Positions 22,143 to 34,606 of a stretch of DNA of 64,000 bases are shown here, piece after piece. Below the pieces are notes generated by a model that saw nothing but the letters and a program-made list of their open reading frames with translations, made no database searches and had not been told where the DNA came from. The translations under genes were made by a program, and so were the position numbers. This DNA comes from Coniella vitis (taxonomy: Eukaryota > Ascomycota > Sordariomycetes > Diaporthales > Schizoparmaceae): assembly GCA_011317545.1 (NCBI GenBank), contig WUJK01000001.1:3887001-3951000 (forward strand). Direction: 5' to 3'. Each line of letters opens with the position of its first letter. Positions within the stretch are counted from its first letter, which is position 1.

Positions 22143-23127
22143 AGTGATATGGTGGCGATGATGGCAGTTGGTGCAAGGAAGGTTTGGTAGAAGACCCTAA
22201 CCGCCGAGAACCGTCCTGTCGGGGCTGCGCTGAGACAATCAACTCGGGACAAGGTGTTGATCTCGCTCCCGGGGAACACGTCTGGCCTGACCGACACAAT
22301 GCTCGTGTTGTGCATACAAAGTGCGGCAGGTTGCCGTGCAGTTCGACGCAGTCAGAGCTGCCGCAAGGTGCGGAGAGAGGGAGAGAAGTTTCAGAGGGGA
22401 AGATGGCAGCCGGCGTCGAGTGACGGGGCAGAAGTGACTGGTCTGGATTTGTGCCTGTTTGGCTGGCCCGGCCTGGCGAAGTTGATCACAGCCGAGGGTC
22501 CACCTCACGAACGCAACGGCGAGCGAGTGCTGGCTGAGAGCGGTAAGGCTGTCGTATGTCGGTAGTGCCGATATTAATTGCTGGGCCTCTGTAATCCAAT
22601 CAATCCCACGCTGATCCCCACCGAACGGCCCTCTTCGCCCATCCAAACCTAGACAGCGGGGGACGAGGTTGTGAGCTGGCTTGTCTCGCGGCGACGAGGC
22701 GGCATCAAGGTCGATGGCCAGAGTTGGTCCTCCAGGATGGATGGGTGATGATGGCGCAGATGAGAGTGCGAGAGGGAAAAAAAAGGTAGGTGGGTGGGCG
22801 GTTGGGGGCAGCCTGTAAGTTGCGGGAGATGAAAAGTGACGAAAGTCACCCAGCCAGGCTTAGTTGGAGACTAACTTAGCAGGCACAGGGGCGCGAGCGC
22901 TGGCTATAGCAGTGCTACAGGGTAATAGCACCAAAGACGTAAGCGCAAAGCTTCTGCACTTGGCACATGGAGTGCCCTCTCATTTACCGCCTGACAGGCC
23001 CTGTGACAAAGAGCAATGCGGTGGCACGAATCACAATAACAAAAGAAGAGGCCTGACAGAGACAAAAGGACTGGTTTATCTCGAGTTTCAGAGTGCCACA
23101 AAAAGTGCAGAGTATCTGTGCAACTTT

Positions 23128-23160
<33 letters not shown>

Positions 23161-24216
23161 TGCCTGCTCCCAAACACAAAGGAAAAAATGCAAACACACT
23201 TGCTGTAGGGTGCAATTTCGCCTGGAACCAAGGTTCCAAAAGTTGCTATTGGAGGTAATTTCGAAAAGGAGATGCAGCATGGGCACCTGGCACCGTTGGC
23301 ACAAAGCTGCTGCATCTTCAGCGCACTGCTATGCAGAAGTAAAAGGCTCCGCAGCAGAACCCCTGGTATGTACATCGTATGCCAAGGTATGCTTGGGCGG
23401 GACAAGTGCCAGTGCTTTTGCAGGCCTATTGTGCCTGAACAATGGCAAGAATGGAGCACATGGCAGCTCACGGCCACTCGGAACGCTGGCGCCCTCCGGG
23501 GCTGGTGCCCAATAGGGGTTCAGTGCTGGCCCTGCAAGTGCGCATTCTGCAGGCGATGCCAGTGGGGCTGACTGGGCTGCTGTTCTCGCTAAAGCCCCAA
23601 ATGCTTTCGCCCTGAGCCAATGGCGCCCTCGAGACCCGCTCGCGCATTCTGAGCGCCTTTGCAAGGACTGTGATGCCGCCTTGGTACCGTCACCTTACCC
23701 ACGCGTCGACAGCCGGATCGTGAACTAGACAGCTCCGAGTGTGTGGGTTTGTTGCTATTCCTTTATGTACATAGTATACCGCAACTATTCTGCTAAACCG
23801 TGACGAGACACTCATCAAATGTTCGTGTTACGCTTTGAATGCTTCAGCAAATTCAGGGGCACCAAACATCTCGTAGGTTGTGCAACAGCGCAATCTGCCC
23901 GCGGCGAGATTATATTGTGAGAGATTACTATTAACCCAGTCCGAGCGGACTGTGACCTCTTTATTCCTAGACCAACACTACAGTAACGGAATATTGTGTA
24001 CCGGTATGGGCAGACATAGCGTCACTCTCCAACTCTCAGACGCTGTCTTCCCGTTCTCGTCGCGGTAGAGGTATTTCAATACTTGCACTGCTAATGTTTG
24101 GTACCTAGCTGGGAGAGAAAACCGTCATGGCTTTATCATAAGTCTTGATGTAGTATGGAGCGTGGAACCTCAGGATTACATGGCTAGCTATTAGTCTATT
24201 TATCCTCAAGCCCGCA
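22143..24216. other. Intergenic region: teaR promoter side and 3' flank of the SDR gene
   Basis: The left part (22,143 to about 22,900) is the upstream region of teaR and contains the likely leader and promoter. A (GT)15 microsatellite sits at 23,130. One motif copy (TACATAGTATA) lies at about 23,768. No gene is supported. Confidence 0.6.
23130..23159. repeat. (GT)15 microsatellite
   Basis: Fifteen uninterrupted GT units, a purine-pyrimidine alternating tract that can adopt Z-DNA. Non-coding. Confidence 0.9.
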
Positions 24217-25170
24217 TTACTCGTCCACATCAGTACTGTTGCTCAAGGCCTCGTACTTCTTTATCTCCTTGGTGTACGTGACCACCTTCTCGTTCATCTG
24301 CTTGTATGCATCGGATCCAATGGCGCACCGCAGCGGCGGGTCCTCCATCGTCGCCAGCTCGTACATGGCGTTGGCGGCCTTGACTGGGTCACCTGGCTGC
24401 TTACCGTGGCGATTCTCAGCGTTCTTTTTGGCATTGATGTGGTCGTAGGCCTTTTGTTCCACCTCGCCAAACAGCATGCTGCGGCCAGCCCAGTCGGTGC
24501 GGAAACCGCCGGGCTCGACGATTTGCAGGTGAATATTCCATTCTGGCTTAAGCTGTGAGGATGTTAGCATGACTGTTCTCCTGTCGTACATTCTGTTTGG
24601 CGTTCTTGTTTCCTCTATTGGACATGTTGTCGGAGAAGAAAGGGGTAGTCGTGTCAACAAGGGACGCACCTCCTTAGAAATGGCTTCGGTAGCACCCTCG
24701 ACGGCCCACTTAGAGGCACAGTAGATGGAGTATGTCGGGTAGCCAACCTGCCCTCCAATAGACGTGACCTGCTGGATCAAACCGCCAGGCGGGCTATTGA
24801 CCTCGCGCATCACCTCGAGAGCCTTACGGGTGACGTTGAGCAGGCCAAAAAAGTTGACTTCCATCTGCGTGCGGATCTGAGTCTCGCTCAGTGTCTCAAA
24901 AGGCCCACTCAAGCCGTACCCCGCGTTGTTGACGACCACATCGACGCGCTTGAATTTGGACAGCGCCTGGGCAAAGGCACGGTCTATGGTGTCCTGCTTG
25001 GTCACATCGAGGTCCACGGCCAAGTAGTTGTCGGGTGTGGTGTGGTCGAATTGCAGCTTGGACGAGTCTCGTGCTGTTGCTACGGCAATGTCGCCTGCGG
25101 CAAGGATCTTCTTGACCAGCTCGTGGCCGAAGCCGGTTGAGGTGCCTGTTACGATGAAGACGCGAGGCAT
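24217..25170 (-). CDS. Short-chain dehydrogenase/reductase (classical SDR)
   Basis: NAD(P)-dependent oxidoreductase of unknown substrate. The start at 25170 is chosen because the Rossmann fold begins at once (MPRVFIVTGTSTGFG), with the TGxxxGxG dinucleotide motif at residues 8-15. Further hallmarks are NNAGYG (81-86), the catalytic Ser in TSIGG (about 137) and YCASK (Tyr150, Lys154). Exons are 25170-24670 and 24552-24217, giving 278 aa, normal for the family. The 117-nt intron has donor GAG|GTGCGT, a TGCTAAC branch site and acceptor CACAG. Its length is a multiple of three and it has no stop, so retention would add 39 residues between YxxxK and the PGG segment. The C-terminal half (EPGGFRTDW) fits single-domain SDRs that act on aldehydes or ketones. 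It is divergent from the phosphoesterase at 25895 with a 724-bp spacer. Confidence 0.9.
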   Translation of the reverse strand: MPRVFIVTGTSTGFGHELVKKILAAGDIAVATARDSSKLQFDHTTPDNYLAVDLDVTKQDTIDRAFAQALSKFKRVDVVVNNAGYGLSGPFETLSETQIRTQMEVNFFGLLNVTRKALEVMREVNSPPGGLIQQVTSIGGQVGYPTYSIYCASKWAVEGATEAISKEVRPLLTRLPLSSPTTCPIEETRTPNRMYDRRTVMLTSSQLKPEWNIHLQIVEPGGFRTDWAGRSMLFGEVEQKAYDHINAKKNAENRHGKQPGDPVKAANAMYELATMEDPPLRCAIGSDAYKQMNEKVVTYTKEIKKYEALSNSTDVDE

Positions 25171-25894
25171 GATGGGGGCTTTGGTGTACTGTTTTTGGGT
25201 TTGGCAATGGATGACAACAGCTCCGCTGGGAACGACTGACGACTGGCGACTGATGCCAAGATACGAGTTCCTACAGAGCAACGGGAGCCAGAATAAAAGT
25301 GTGCCGTTTAAGTACGCATTCTTGATTCTCTGATGTCAGTGCTACTCTGCCAGTGTATACTGACAGGTCTTGGATCTGACGGAGCTATGCTTATCGCCGC
25401 CAACACTGAGCTTAAATGATAAACGCCGATGACACAGAGAGCATAGCTGCAACAACCGCATCGCATTGAGGTGCGAGTGTTGCACATCATCACAACTCAA
25501 GATGATGGTTGCCATCGTTGCATCGTGGCATATGATGACGACGTTCAGTACCGCCAATATGCTTTTCAATAGAAGTACTCTGTACGGTAGTAAAAGCTTA
25601 GCTCGACCCTAACCCCGTTGTGGCCAAGTTTTTTCGGTGTTAACACGCAGACATGGCAGCTGAGATAGCGTTTGAGCTTTCGGCAGACGGGCCAACGGGG
25701 AAAGAGCGGCTGGGGTCGAGCCAGTACACAAGTACCTAGGTATTCCTACACAGTAGTTTGGCGGGAATGATGGAGCTGTTTGTCCCTAATCCGAATCCAA
25801 CCATCAATTACACACCTCATCTGACTGCATGTCGTCCATAGTTTTATACTTTGAATATTAGCAATACGGATATTCAGCTTGCAACATCCGCGCA
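25171..25894. promoter_or_regulatory. Divergent promoter region between SDR and phosphoesterase genes
   Basis: A 724-bp spacer separates the two start codons on opposite strands, so it must hold both promoters. I can point to no specific binding site with confidence. The inverted word ACCTAGGT lies near 25,735. Confidence 0.4.
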
Positions 25895-27083
25895 ATGCCA
25901 GCTGAGAACACGCGCCGTTACAGAAAGACAAGGTTCGTTTGCATATCGGACACGCACAATCAAACTCCAAAGCTTCCAAGTGGCGATGTCCTCATCCACG
26001 CCGGGGATTTGACAAACCAGGGTAGCATTTCAGAGGTGCGTATAGCATACTCGAGCATGCGTCCCAAGCTTGAAATTAAACTCATGGTAGAGGACACAGC
26101 TCTCCAAAACCGTCAAATGGCTCGAACGTGCGGACTTTGAGGCCAAGATTGTGGTGGCCGGCAACCACGATGTGACACTCGACAAGCAGTTTTACGAGGA
26201 ATATGGCTCTTATTTCCACAATCAAGTTCCCCAGTCTCCTGACGCATGTCTTGATTTGTTGAAGAACTCGCCCTCAATCACGTACCTGAGCCACAGCTCA
26301 GCCACGATCGCACTCAACGCATCCCCTAATCTCAAAGTGTCGTTCAAGGTGTTTGGATCGCCCTATAGCCCGCGGTGTGGTATGTGGGCATTTGACTACG
26401 CCAAGGCACTGTCAAACTCGGGTGATTCTGTGGAGAAACCAAGACGAAGCGAGAAAACAGCAGAGGAGCTGTGGTCTGCGATTCCTAACGACAGCGACAT
26501 CGTCGTGACACACACACCACCCTACCACCACTGCGATGAATTTGCCACGAAGCGACGGGCAATGGGCTGCGAGGATCTGCGGCGCGCCCTTTGGCGCGTG
26601 AGGCCCAGGCTCGCCGTGTGCGGTCATGTCCACGAAGGACGCGGTGTAGAGCGTGTTCGATGGGATATTATGGGCAACACCAAAGCCCCATATGCCGAGC
26701 TGGGAATTGCACGGTGGGAGGACCCTAGTGCAGCACAAGGTAGCAAGAGGCTGTCTTTGGTCAATCTGACGGCCCGCGGCGGCTGGGAGGGCGCACTCGA
26801 CAATGACGGCTCACACCCAGCGTACCAAGCATCGTCTGAACTGCAGCCATGTCATGTAGATGATGGTGTGGGTATTGCGCCTGGGTTTAGTACACGCGGC
26901 ATAGGCGGGAATCCCGAGACGTCTAGAAGGTGTGACAGGAATGCGCTGTGTGGCCGCATGGGCAGAAGAGAAACTTGTGTTGTCAATTGCGCAATTGCAG
27001 CGACTAGCTGGCCGCACGTTGGTGGGAAAAGGTTCAATAAACCGATTGTGGTAGACCTAGACCTGCCCATCATTGAAGATTGA
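25895..27083 (+). CDS. Calcineurin-like metallophosphoesterase
   Basis: Two exons (25895-26035 and 26100-27083) with a 64-nt GT-AG intron give 374 aa. The metallophosphoesterase metal-binding blocks are all present: SDTHN (D19, H21), GDLTN (D38), GNHD (68-71), a histidine in VTHTPPYHHCD and the final GHVHEGRG. These ligate a two-metal centre that hydrolyses phosphomonoesters or diesters. The order and spacing resemble the MPPED1/239AB-type fungal subgroup rather than PPP-type Ser/Thr phosphatases. An insertion of some 60 residues between the last His block and the conserved-looking tail (ATSWPHVGGKRFNKPIVVDLDLP) is polar and may be disordered. Substrate unknown; no targeting signal is evident, so a cytosolic location is inferred. 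Confidence 0.88.
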
Positions 27084-27645
27084 CAAAATCACATGCCTGC
27101 AGGCGCCTCTCTGGACAAGGAGCGAACGTCGTCGAAGGCGAAAAAATTGACGCAATACCGAGCATAAACGTGCTTACCAAGCAACCGAGGCCAGTGCACC
27201 CCTATTTCAGAGGCAGGCCGAAACCCCAGAACCATTTCAATGCTCCACGAGCGTGGCGGGGTGCAAGAGGAACTCTCGGCAAGGGAGGGGAAGAAACAAT
27301 CAGAGGGCACAGCGTCGTGCGCAGGTGGTTTCATGCACCTCTCGAACGGGGAAAAACTTTCAACAACTATGACGCGACCGCGTGGAGCTGTGTTAATGGA
27401 TTTCAAAGCGGAGATATCCGCTCTCCAGACGGGGTACTACATAGTTAGTATATATATCTTTTGCATTGTCTCTCCTATTGAGGCTGTTTGGCCATTGACC
27501 CCTCTGTCTGAACCTGATGTGATATTCTTGCTTCCATCAACCGTGATTCGAATATCTGGAAATTGCGCAGCCTACGCATCCCGACACCGGCTATCACACC
27601 CTCAAAAGTTCCATTACCCTACACATACCTCAGAGAACACCAGCA
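27084..27645. other. Short intergenic region upstream of the MDR gene
   Basis: This holds the 3' flank of the phosphoesterase and the promoter of the oxidoreductase. One motif copy (CTACATAGTTAG) lies at about 27,437, followed by an AT-rich element TATATATAT near 27,450. The leader before 27,646 is CA-rich. Confidence 0.5.
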
Positions 27646-28722
27646 ATGTCTGTCCCAGAGACGTTCAAAGCGGCCGTCGTGCCTGAGCCCGGCGCGCAAA
27701 ACATCGTCGTCGACCGCTCTCTGCCGGCTCTGTCCGCAGGCGAAGTCGCCATCAAAATCACTGCCACAGCCATCAACCCCGTTGACTGGAAGATACGCGA
27801 CTACAGGGTCTTTTTGCACGAGTTCCCCGCGATTCTGGGCTCCGACGCCGCAGGCGTCATTGCCGCCGTCGGACCCGAAGTCTCAAATTTCTCGGTCGGC
27901 GACCGTGTCTTTTTCCAGGGTATTATTGGCAACTACCCCTCGTCGACCTTCCAGCAGTACGCCAAGATGCCCGCGAAGCTCGTCGGAAAGACCCCCAGCT
28001 CGATCTCAGACGACGAAGCCGCCGGCGTCTCGCTTGCTACCGTTGCGGTGCTCACGGGGTTCTACGACAGATTGACGGGGCACGGGCTGGCGGCACCGTG
28101 GGAGGAAGGCGGCGAGACCGCCGGTAAGGGCAAGGCGATCGTGATTCTGGGCGGTAGCTCGTCGGTGGGCCAGTATGCGATTCAACTCGCCAAGCTGAGC
28201 GGCTTCGAGAAGATTGTGACCAATTCGAGCGCCCGGCACGAGAGCCACCTCAAGTCGCTGGGCGCAGACATTGTGCTTGACCGGTCCAAGCAGGGCAGCG
28301 CCGAGGACTTCCGGGACGCGCTTGGTGACAGCCTGCCGCTGGCGTTTGTGTACGACGCGATTGCCGAAAAGGACACGCAGACGCTGGGCGTGGAGATCCT
28401 GGCTGCTACCAAGACGGCGGGAAGTCATGTCATTGTCGTGCAGGGTGTCAACGAGGATGCCAAGGCTCTGGGCCAAAAGAAGGAGCCTAAGGTGGAGGTG
28501 AAGCAGATTATGGGCCTCGGTAGCCGGCCTGACCTTCGATACCTGAGTGAGCCGCTTATGGAGCACCTCGGTGGCGAGGATGGGTACATTGCCAAGGGCA
28601 AGTTTGTCCCTAACCGTCCCTTGGTGGTGAGCGGTGGATTGAGCGCGGTGGAGGAAGCACTTGCCAAGAACAAGAATGGAGTGTCAGGCGAGAAGGTCGT
28701 TATTCGGCCACACGACGCATGA
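27646..28722 (+). CDS. MDR-superfamily zinc-less oxidoreductase (enoyl reductase / quinone oxidoreductase-like)
   Basis: A single-exon 358-aa NAD(P)H-dependent reductase. The GroES-like N-terminal domain (about residues 5-130) contains ALSAGEVAIKI, INPVDWKIRD and the GSDAAGVIAAVG block typical of the family. The nucleotide-binding domain carries ILGGSSSVGQYAIQLAKL at about 168-185. The zinc-binding cysteines of true alcohol dehydrogenases are absent, so the protein belongs with the zinc-independent quinone oxidoreductase and trans-enoyl reductase-like branch common in fungi, including those beside polyketide synthases. No synthase gene is near, so a secondary-metabolite role is not supported. 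Codons are strongly biased to C and G in third position, suggesting good expression. Substrate cannot be deduced. Confidence 0.9.
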   Translation: MSVPETFKAAVVPEPGAQNIVVDRSLPALSAGEVAIKITATAINPVDWKIRDYRVFLHEFPAILGSDAAGVIAAVGPEVSNFSVGDRVFFQGIIGNYPSSTFQQYAKMPAKLVGKTPSSISDDEAAGVSLATVAVLTGFYDRLTGHGLAAPWEEGGETAGKGKAIVILGGSSSVGQYAIQLAKLSGFEKIVTNSSARHESHLKSLGADIVLDRSKQGSAEDFRDALGDSLPLAFVYDAIAEKDTQTLGVEILAATKTAGSHVIVVQGVNEDAKALGQKKEPKVEVKQIMGLGSRPDLRYLSEPLMEHLGGEDGYIAKGKFVPNRPLVVSGGLSAVEEALAKNKNGVSGEKVVIRPHDA

Positions 28723-29076
28723 GTGTGGAAGGAATGAGTGGGAGGGGGGTCTTTTTAGGGATATAAAGCTCCCGACCATCTGTAACAAATCAAAATAAAA
28801 AAAAATCAAGACGCGTTGGCAATCTGCGGACAGACAAAGCTTTCACGAACGCGTATATGCCAAAGCTGATCAGAAACCGAGCAGCATGGTGAAATGACCA
28901 AACAGTCGATCACTCCCAGAGGTTTAGTAAGCCTCTTATGGACTTTGATGTATGTTGAGCTTCTCATTTATTCAGCCTGACGTCCTCGCAAATTTTCAAA
29001 CCTTCTCCCTCCATGCTCATCAACACGTCGATATACTCTGTTAGCTTCGATGCACCATAGCCGTAGACACATTTCC

Positions 29077-29103
29077 TTTTTTTTTTTTTAAAAAAAAAAA
29101 AAA
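29077..29103. repeat. T13A14 tract
   Basis: Thirteen T followed directly by fourteen A, matching the T14A14 tract at 15,368. The flanking sequences are not alike, so this is not a copy of a longer element. Confidence 0.9.
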
Positions 29104-30645
29104 CACACAAAGTAGCAATTCGCAAGTCGTCTACAACTTTTGTCATTTCCATATCTTACCCAAACGTTTGAAATGTTCGGTTGATTAGCCCAACAGACGC
29201 ACAACACAGCGTAAGCATAAGAGAGACGGAGCAGCAAATGCAACTGTCTCATCTCTCGCTCTCCAAGCTAGAAAGCTGATATTCCGGCACACAGACACCA
29301 AAAATTGTAGTTGATACAGCATATTGACGTGAGGTTCTTGGTGAAACGAATGCACTTGTCTCCGTTTGCCTGCTGTTTCTACCGGCCTGAAGGTTCCTTT
29401 GGGGAGCCATCTTTAGAGACGTTCGCGAGAATGGGTCGGCTGGGCGGATATGGATTGGTATACTTGATATGATACGCTACACGAAGGAACTGGAAAACAT
29501 ATCAATGAAGTAGAAGTACCCTTTTTTATTTTCAGTCAAAACTCGTCGGTTCGGCCTAAGTCGCGACCATAACCTTACACTGCCACGGTCTAGTCAGTCC
29601 AGGTAAGACTCGTCGACACTTGTTCTCATCGTGATAACCATCCTCTATCTGACGACCTTGACGAGGTTGAATTGAGATTGATCTCTTTTAATGATCCTCT
29701 ATAACGACAGGACTGGCCACCTTCACGATATATTCGCTCACCTCAAATATTGGTGTACTGCTTCTAACCTGACAAGTATTATGTATTGATTGAACTTGTG
29801 AGAGCCCTATTGGTAACATCTGGCAATCAAGCTATTGGATCACATTGTATATTCATTCGTCTTTGGAATTCGGGCAAAGACCGCAGAGGAACACATGTTT
29901 GCAGATGTGATGCATCTTGAAAACTTGAAAAATTGCTCGTTTATGCCCTGCTCATCACACTGTCTCTGATCTACCAAGGAAACGCAGCAAAAAGAACTTG
30001 TCCATCCCGCAAGACTTGCTCTGGCTCTGATAATCTGTAGGATGAGGTACGATTCACTCAGGAATCCAGAGAGAACAGGACCGCTATCTTCTTGTCTTTT
30101 CCCTTTTCCCAGCACTTCCACCCTTCTCCGTCGTGGTCTTTGTCAACCAATGCGGACACGAGGAATCGAGTTTTCTGTTAGAAAATAGGGTTAAATTGGA
30201 CATTCAGCCATGATTTGTAATTCGTGCCAGAGTTCATCTGCTGGGGCCTTTCGTTTAGTCAGGGAAATTTTGCGAAAAGCCATCGCCACCTCAAGAGAGG
30301 ACATCGACATTGTCAAATCGGAGAATGCGGTTCGGTCATCTGGGCAGCACGGCCAGCGACACAAAACGCACTCGGGACGTAGCAACCGGTCGAGAAGATG
30401 ACGAAGGGTATCACAATCCATGCAATTGACAGTTGTGTTCAAGCATCAAGCAAACACGCATTGTTTTTTATTTCTTTTTTACATAAAACTATGACGGTAT
30501 TACGACCTAGACACTTTTGATGTGATTCGGCTCCTGTGGCTCGTCGCGAATGGCAGGCGACTACGCACAACTAGAAAATCACAAAAGGACCTAGTGAGAT
30601 GGAGGGAGTCTTGGTCTTCAGAGTAGCGTTGTCGTTGTGGTCGCT

Positions 30646-30665
30646 GTCGTCGTCGTCGTCGTCGT
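30646..30665. repeat. (GTC)n microsatellite
   Basis: About six GTC units preceded by degenerate GTCGTTGTGGTCGCT. Confidence 0.8.
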
Positions 30666-33600
30666 GGTGATGCTCGTCCCAGCGAATACGCTTTCAGTAC
30701 CAGCCATGATATGACGAACGAGGCGTCGTCCAAAAAGACATGCTGTTTGTTAGAAGCAAGCGTGCCCCCACCTCTCCCCCTTCTCGGAAAAAAAAAATGA
30801 AGGTCTCGTGGTCTAGAATTGCTGGATGACTTGGGATGGGTTTAATGGTTGCTGTCGTGGGTTGCGGGCCGCTGGGGATTGCACTGATGCTACTGTCGGG
30901 TGTTAGCCTGCCAAGCCCCGCTAGGATGCCAGGTGCTCAGCATGTGCTCTACTGTATAAAATACATATTGTATGTAGCAGAACCCGATTCCCCTAGGCAA
31001 AAGCAGAGCGGGCGATGCCGCTGTAAGTAAAGTGTGTTAGTGCTAGGGACGGGCCAGACCCAGTAACTCTCGGGACGGTGCAGATGGCCTGACGTCAACC
31101 CAACCCCCCGGGAAGAAAGCATTCGACACCGTCACGTTGCCGATGGCATGACACCAGCAACAGCAAATGGTGTGGTTGGGTGTTTGTTGTTGTGGAAACC
31201 TGCTGTGAACGAGCTAATTGCTACGATACCAGTACACCCCAATCGTGATGTGTTCAATCCAGGCCCAAACACCGTCTTCAGATTCTTTTTGTGTCTGTAC
31301 GTCCGTCTGCCTGGTGCGTGTGGGAGGATGAGCCAAGGTCATCGGGCTCTGCGTGCTGGCAAATAGTAGAAAGAAGAATGGAGTGCTTTTTCAAAGTAGG
31401 ATGGTGTGCCTCCCAATACGTACTTCCCTGGGCTATACTGTCCTGTGTACCGAGAGGCTTTCGATTCAACCAACGGCCTTCCCAAGCGGTTATCGCCGCG
31501 CCATTTCTCAAGGGAGACAGCAGCACACTAGCCAAAGGCCCAGATGGGGATGGTTACAGGTTCTACCTTCTGCTACATACTATATGACATCCCCCAATCA
31601 GAGGATGACGAGGCAGCGTCTTTCCACCTGCCCAAAGGGAACAACGCCGCGTCTGTGAAGTGAAGGTTATGCGGATGGAGATCGCTGACTAGCATAAACA
31701 TGCATTGTCGGCTTCCGCCTTCGAAAGAGTAAGTAATACGTAGGGCTGAGGGGAGGGCGGCTTTGTATGAATAGGTCAGGGTCTTGGTTGCAGATCATCA
31801 GACACAATAACTCATTTCGAGCAGCAAGAAAGAAAGCTTGAACAAGGAATTTGTCTCGACACACGCAGTGTAGGTACTGGATATCTCACCACGATACAAT
31901 GGGAAAACAATACCTTTTTTAAGAGAGAAAATGAAGACCAAAAGCAGAGAGAGACAAGGGAGATGCGTTGGTCGTATAGGCGTTTCTGTATATGCTATAT
32001 AAGAACGGTGGATGCTCACAGTATACATAGTAATAATAGCTCAGGTTATACGACTACGTACCCGCGGGTAGTCTTTACCGACAGCGTCTTCCGTTATTAC
32101 AGTAAAGAGAATAATAACATAATGTCTCATTCCCCCGCCCAGTGGCATACATGATATCTACCGGTGAGCCCAAAGTAGACAGTGTACTATGTAAAACACG
32201 ACCCCGAGAGCACGAGAGAAGCTGACCTTGCAGAGAGGGAGATTATCTCAGCAGTAGCACCACCAATTTCCCTGCACTACATAGTAAGTGCTGACATGGG
32301 GGTTTGCCCAAGGGTAAGAACTGGCGGAGAAGAGGGCTGAGACGTGCGGGAAGAGGTCTTTACTCTTGGACGGTATGCAAGGAAGAAGGCTGAGGCGGTG
32401 GCTTTGGACGGGATATGGGAATGTCTTTGAATTGTGATTGTCTTGGTTGCGCATCTCTCCTCTCATTGAAGGGTTTTCCCGTGGTCAGTTGACGAAAAGT
32501 GGGTGAAAATGCTGGGTCGATTCGCATCACCGGGAAGAAGGGTGCCTTGGAAGCGTTCTGAAAGGGCATGCAATGGCACTTGCGCACGTCATGCCCCCTC
32601 CTCCTCACCCAGTCACCAAATCTCAGCGCTTAGAGAGGATCCAAATTGAGGGCGCATCCGTTTATTCTCTCACACCTGGCGGGGTAAAACCACCCACAGC
32701 CACCCACTTGCTTTCTTAGAAGGGAAGGCCGAGACGGGGCATCTCTTCCACGAGTGTCGAGCCCCCCTTCTTTTGAAGAATGCATTATCTCTCTTGTCCT
32801 TTTGCTGCGTTTAGCATGTAGCCATTAGGGGCGTCAAGTGCTCCGGATGGAAAAGCAGCTCACAGGTGTCACGCTTGCAACCGGTTTTATCGTCAGTCGA
32901 GGCCGAAAAACAGCAGGAATCGGGACAGAACTAGACACAGGATAATAATGCACCGCTTCGATAGCAGGACATAGCCCATGTAACCACGACTACTATGTAA
33001 TCGCATGATTCGTGCAGAGCCATGTCTGTGATATCCCTCCTATAAGCAGCCTTTGTCCTACAGTTCTTCGTAACATCATCACACGATATGTTGATAGAAA
33101 CGAGCCTATGAGCGTTACGATGTGGTCGTGCTGCGGGATGGCTGCTGTGGTGCCACGCATGTGAAAGGCAAGAGACTTCTACAACTACTTGTTGGTATGG
33201 TTTCTAGCGACTGTTGATGGGCGAACAAAGCCCCGCTCACCCTGAAACAGAAGCTCTCATTTGCACATGCTCAGTCAGCACATAACTCATTTGTCATGGG
33301 GTTGCGGTTCCATTACAATAGACTGCAACTGAGCCGCGCATAATAAGCCTCATCACGGGTAACATGGTGTGCTCTCTTGCGTTGTGTTGGAAGGGGTGAA
33401 TTCGGTGGATGCCGATGGATGGTGTTGACTTTACTGGTGCCACAAATCAATTGCACGGGGAACCAGTACCTGCGTGCTGCTGGCCGTCACGAGAGGCCGC
33501 AGATGATCGCAAGCCCACCCCACCTGGGCAAAAGGCGCCGTCGTGGGCTTGTGAAAGTGACAGAGTGACAACCCCTCTTCTTCGAGTCTCGTCACACATT

Positions 33601-33702
33601 TGAGCAACGTTTCCTTTTTGCAGCGGGTGGGTGGTAGTAGTGTTGCCACAAACACTACTTAGCTTTGTACAGCGAGTGCAATAGAAGCACCAACGTTGTG
33701 TG

Positions 33703-33735
33703 AATGGATGGAGGAGGAGGAGGAGCAGGAGGAGG
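33703..33735. repeat. GGA-rich repeat
   Basis: GGAGGAGGAGGAGGAGCAGGAGGAGG with one interruption. Non-coding as far as can be judged. Confidence 0.8.
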
Positions 33736-34240
33736 CTATGGTCGGAAGTGGCTGCGACCACGGGCCGTTCACCGTCGACACCAGGCAGAGCGAGTTTGGG
33801 CCAAGCATCCCATCGATATCATTTGTCTGTGCTGCCTGCTGCCGACTTTCTTTCTTTTCTTTCTTTTGGGATCCGTCATGGTCGATGCCTGGCTCGTTTG
33901 TTGGGTTGTGTTTCGCTTGGGGCCATTTCATCACTTCAACAGGTCACATTTCACAACGACGCTTTGACAGCAGCACAAATGATGCTTCTGCCGCCGCAGG
34001 GCAGTGTAGACGATTACGTAATCGACCACCTGCCACATCATGTTTCGCAGCCATTCAGGGGTAGTGAACATCCTGCCGCTGGCGTACTATCCCGCTGTAG
34101 GGAGCAGAAGAAAGAGGCACGCAAGTGGACGAGCAGGAGCAGCTAGAGATATAGCAATCATGCCCAACCCGGCTTGGCTAGGCTGTCTTGTTTGCTGAAT
34201 GGTCCATGCACGCTGCCAACCGAAGCGATATCTGCAAGTT

Positions 34241-34260
34241 GGAGGAGGAGGAGGAGGAGG
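34241..34260. repeat. (GGA)n microsatellite
   Basis: Nearly seven uninterrupted GGA units, followed by GTTAACG. Confidence 0.85.
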
Positions 34261-34585
34261 GTTAACGACTCCAGGAAGTCGTCGGTCGATTCCCCGACCA
34301 AACAGCAGCTCTCCTGATGGATCCTTCTTTTTCATAGTCCTTATCATGCTCCAAGCGCAACCGCGTGCATGCTATGATCCCTTGCGCATCGGGATTGCGG
34401 CTGTCCTCTGATTGATTCGGACCCTGCTGGCACGCAAGTACATAGTACAGCAAGTAGAAACATGCACGCTGCAACATTCAAAACGACGCCGGGCTTTTGG
34501 TTGGACTGCACTTCCTGCTCGAGTGACGTGGGCTTCTCTTGCTGGACGCGATCAAACGCAGGGCGGCACAGACGGAGGGGACATC

Positions 34586-34606
34586 CAACAACAACAACAA
34601 CAACAA
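34586..34606. repeat. (CAA)7 microsatellite
   Basis: Seven uninterrupted CAA units in non-coding sequence. Confidence 0.85.

Noticed and set aside
27646..28722. The MDR oxidoreductase with the SDR as part of a secondary-metabolite cluster
   Set aside because: No polyketide synthase, NRPS, terpene cyclase, P450, transporter or Zn2Cys6 regulator is nearby.
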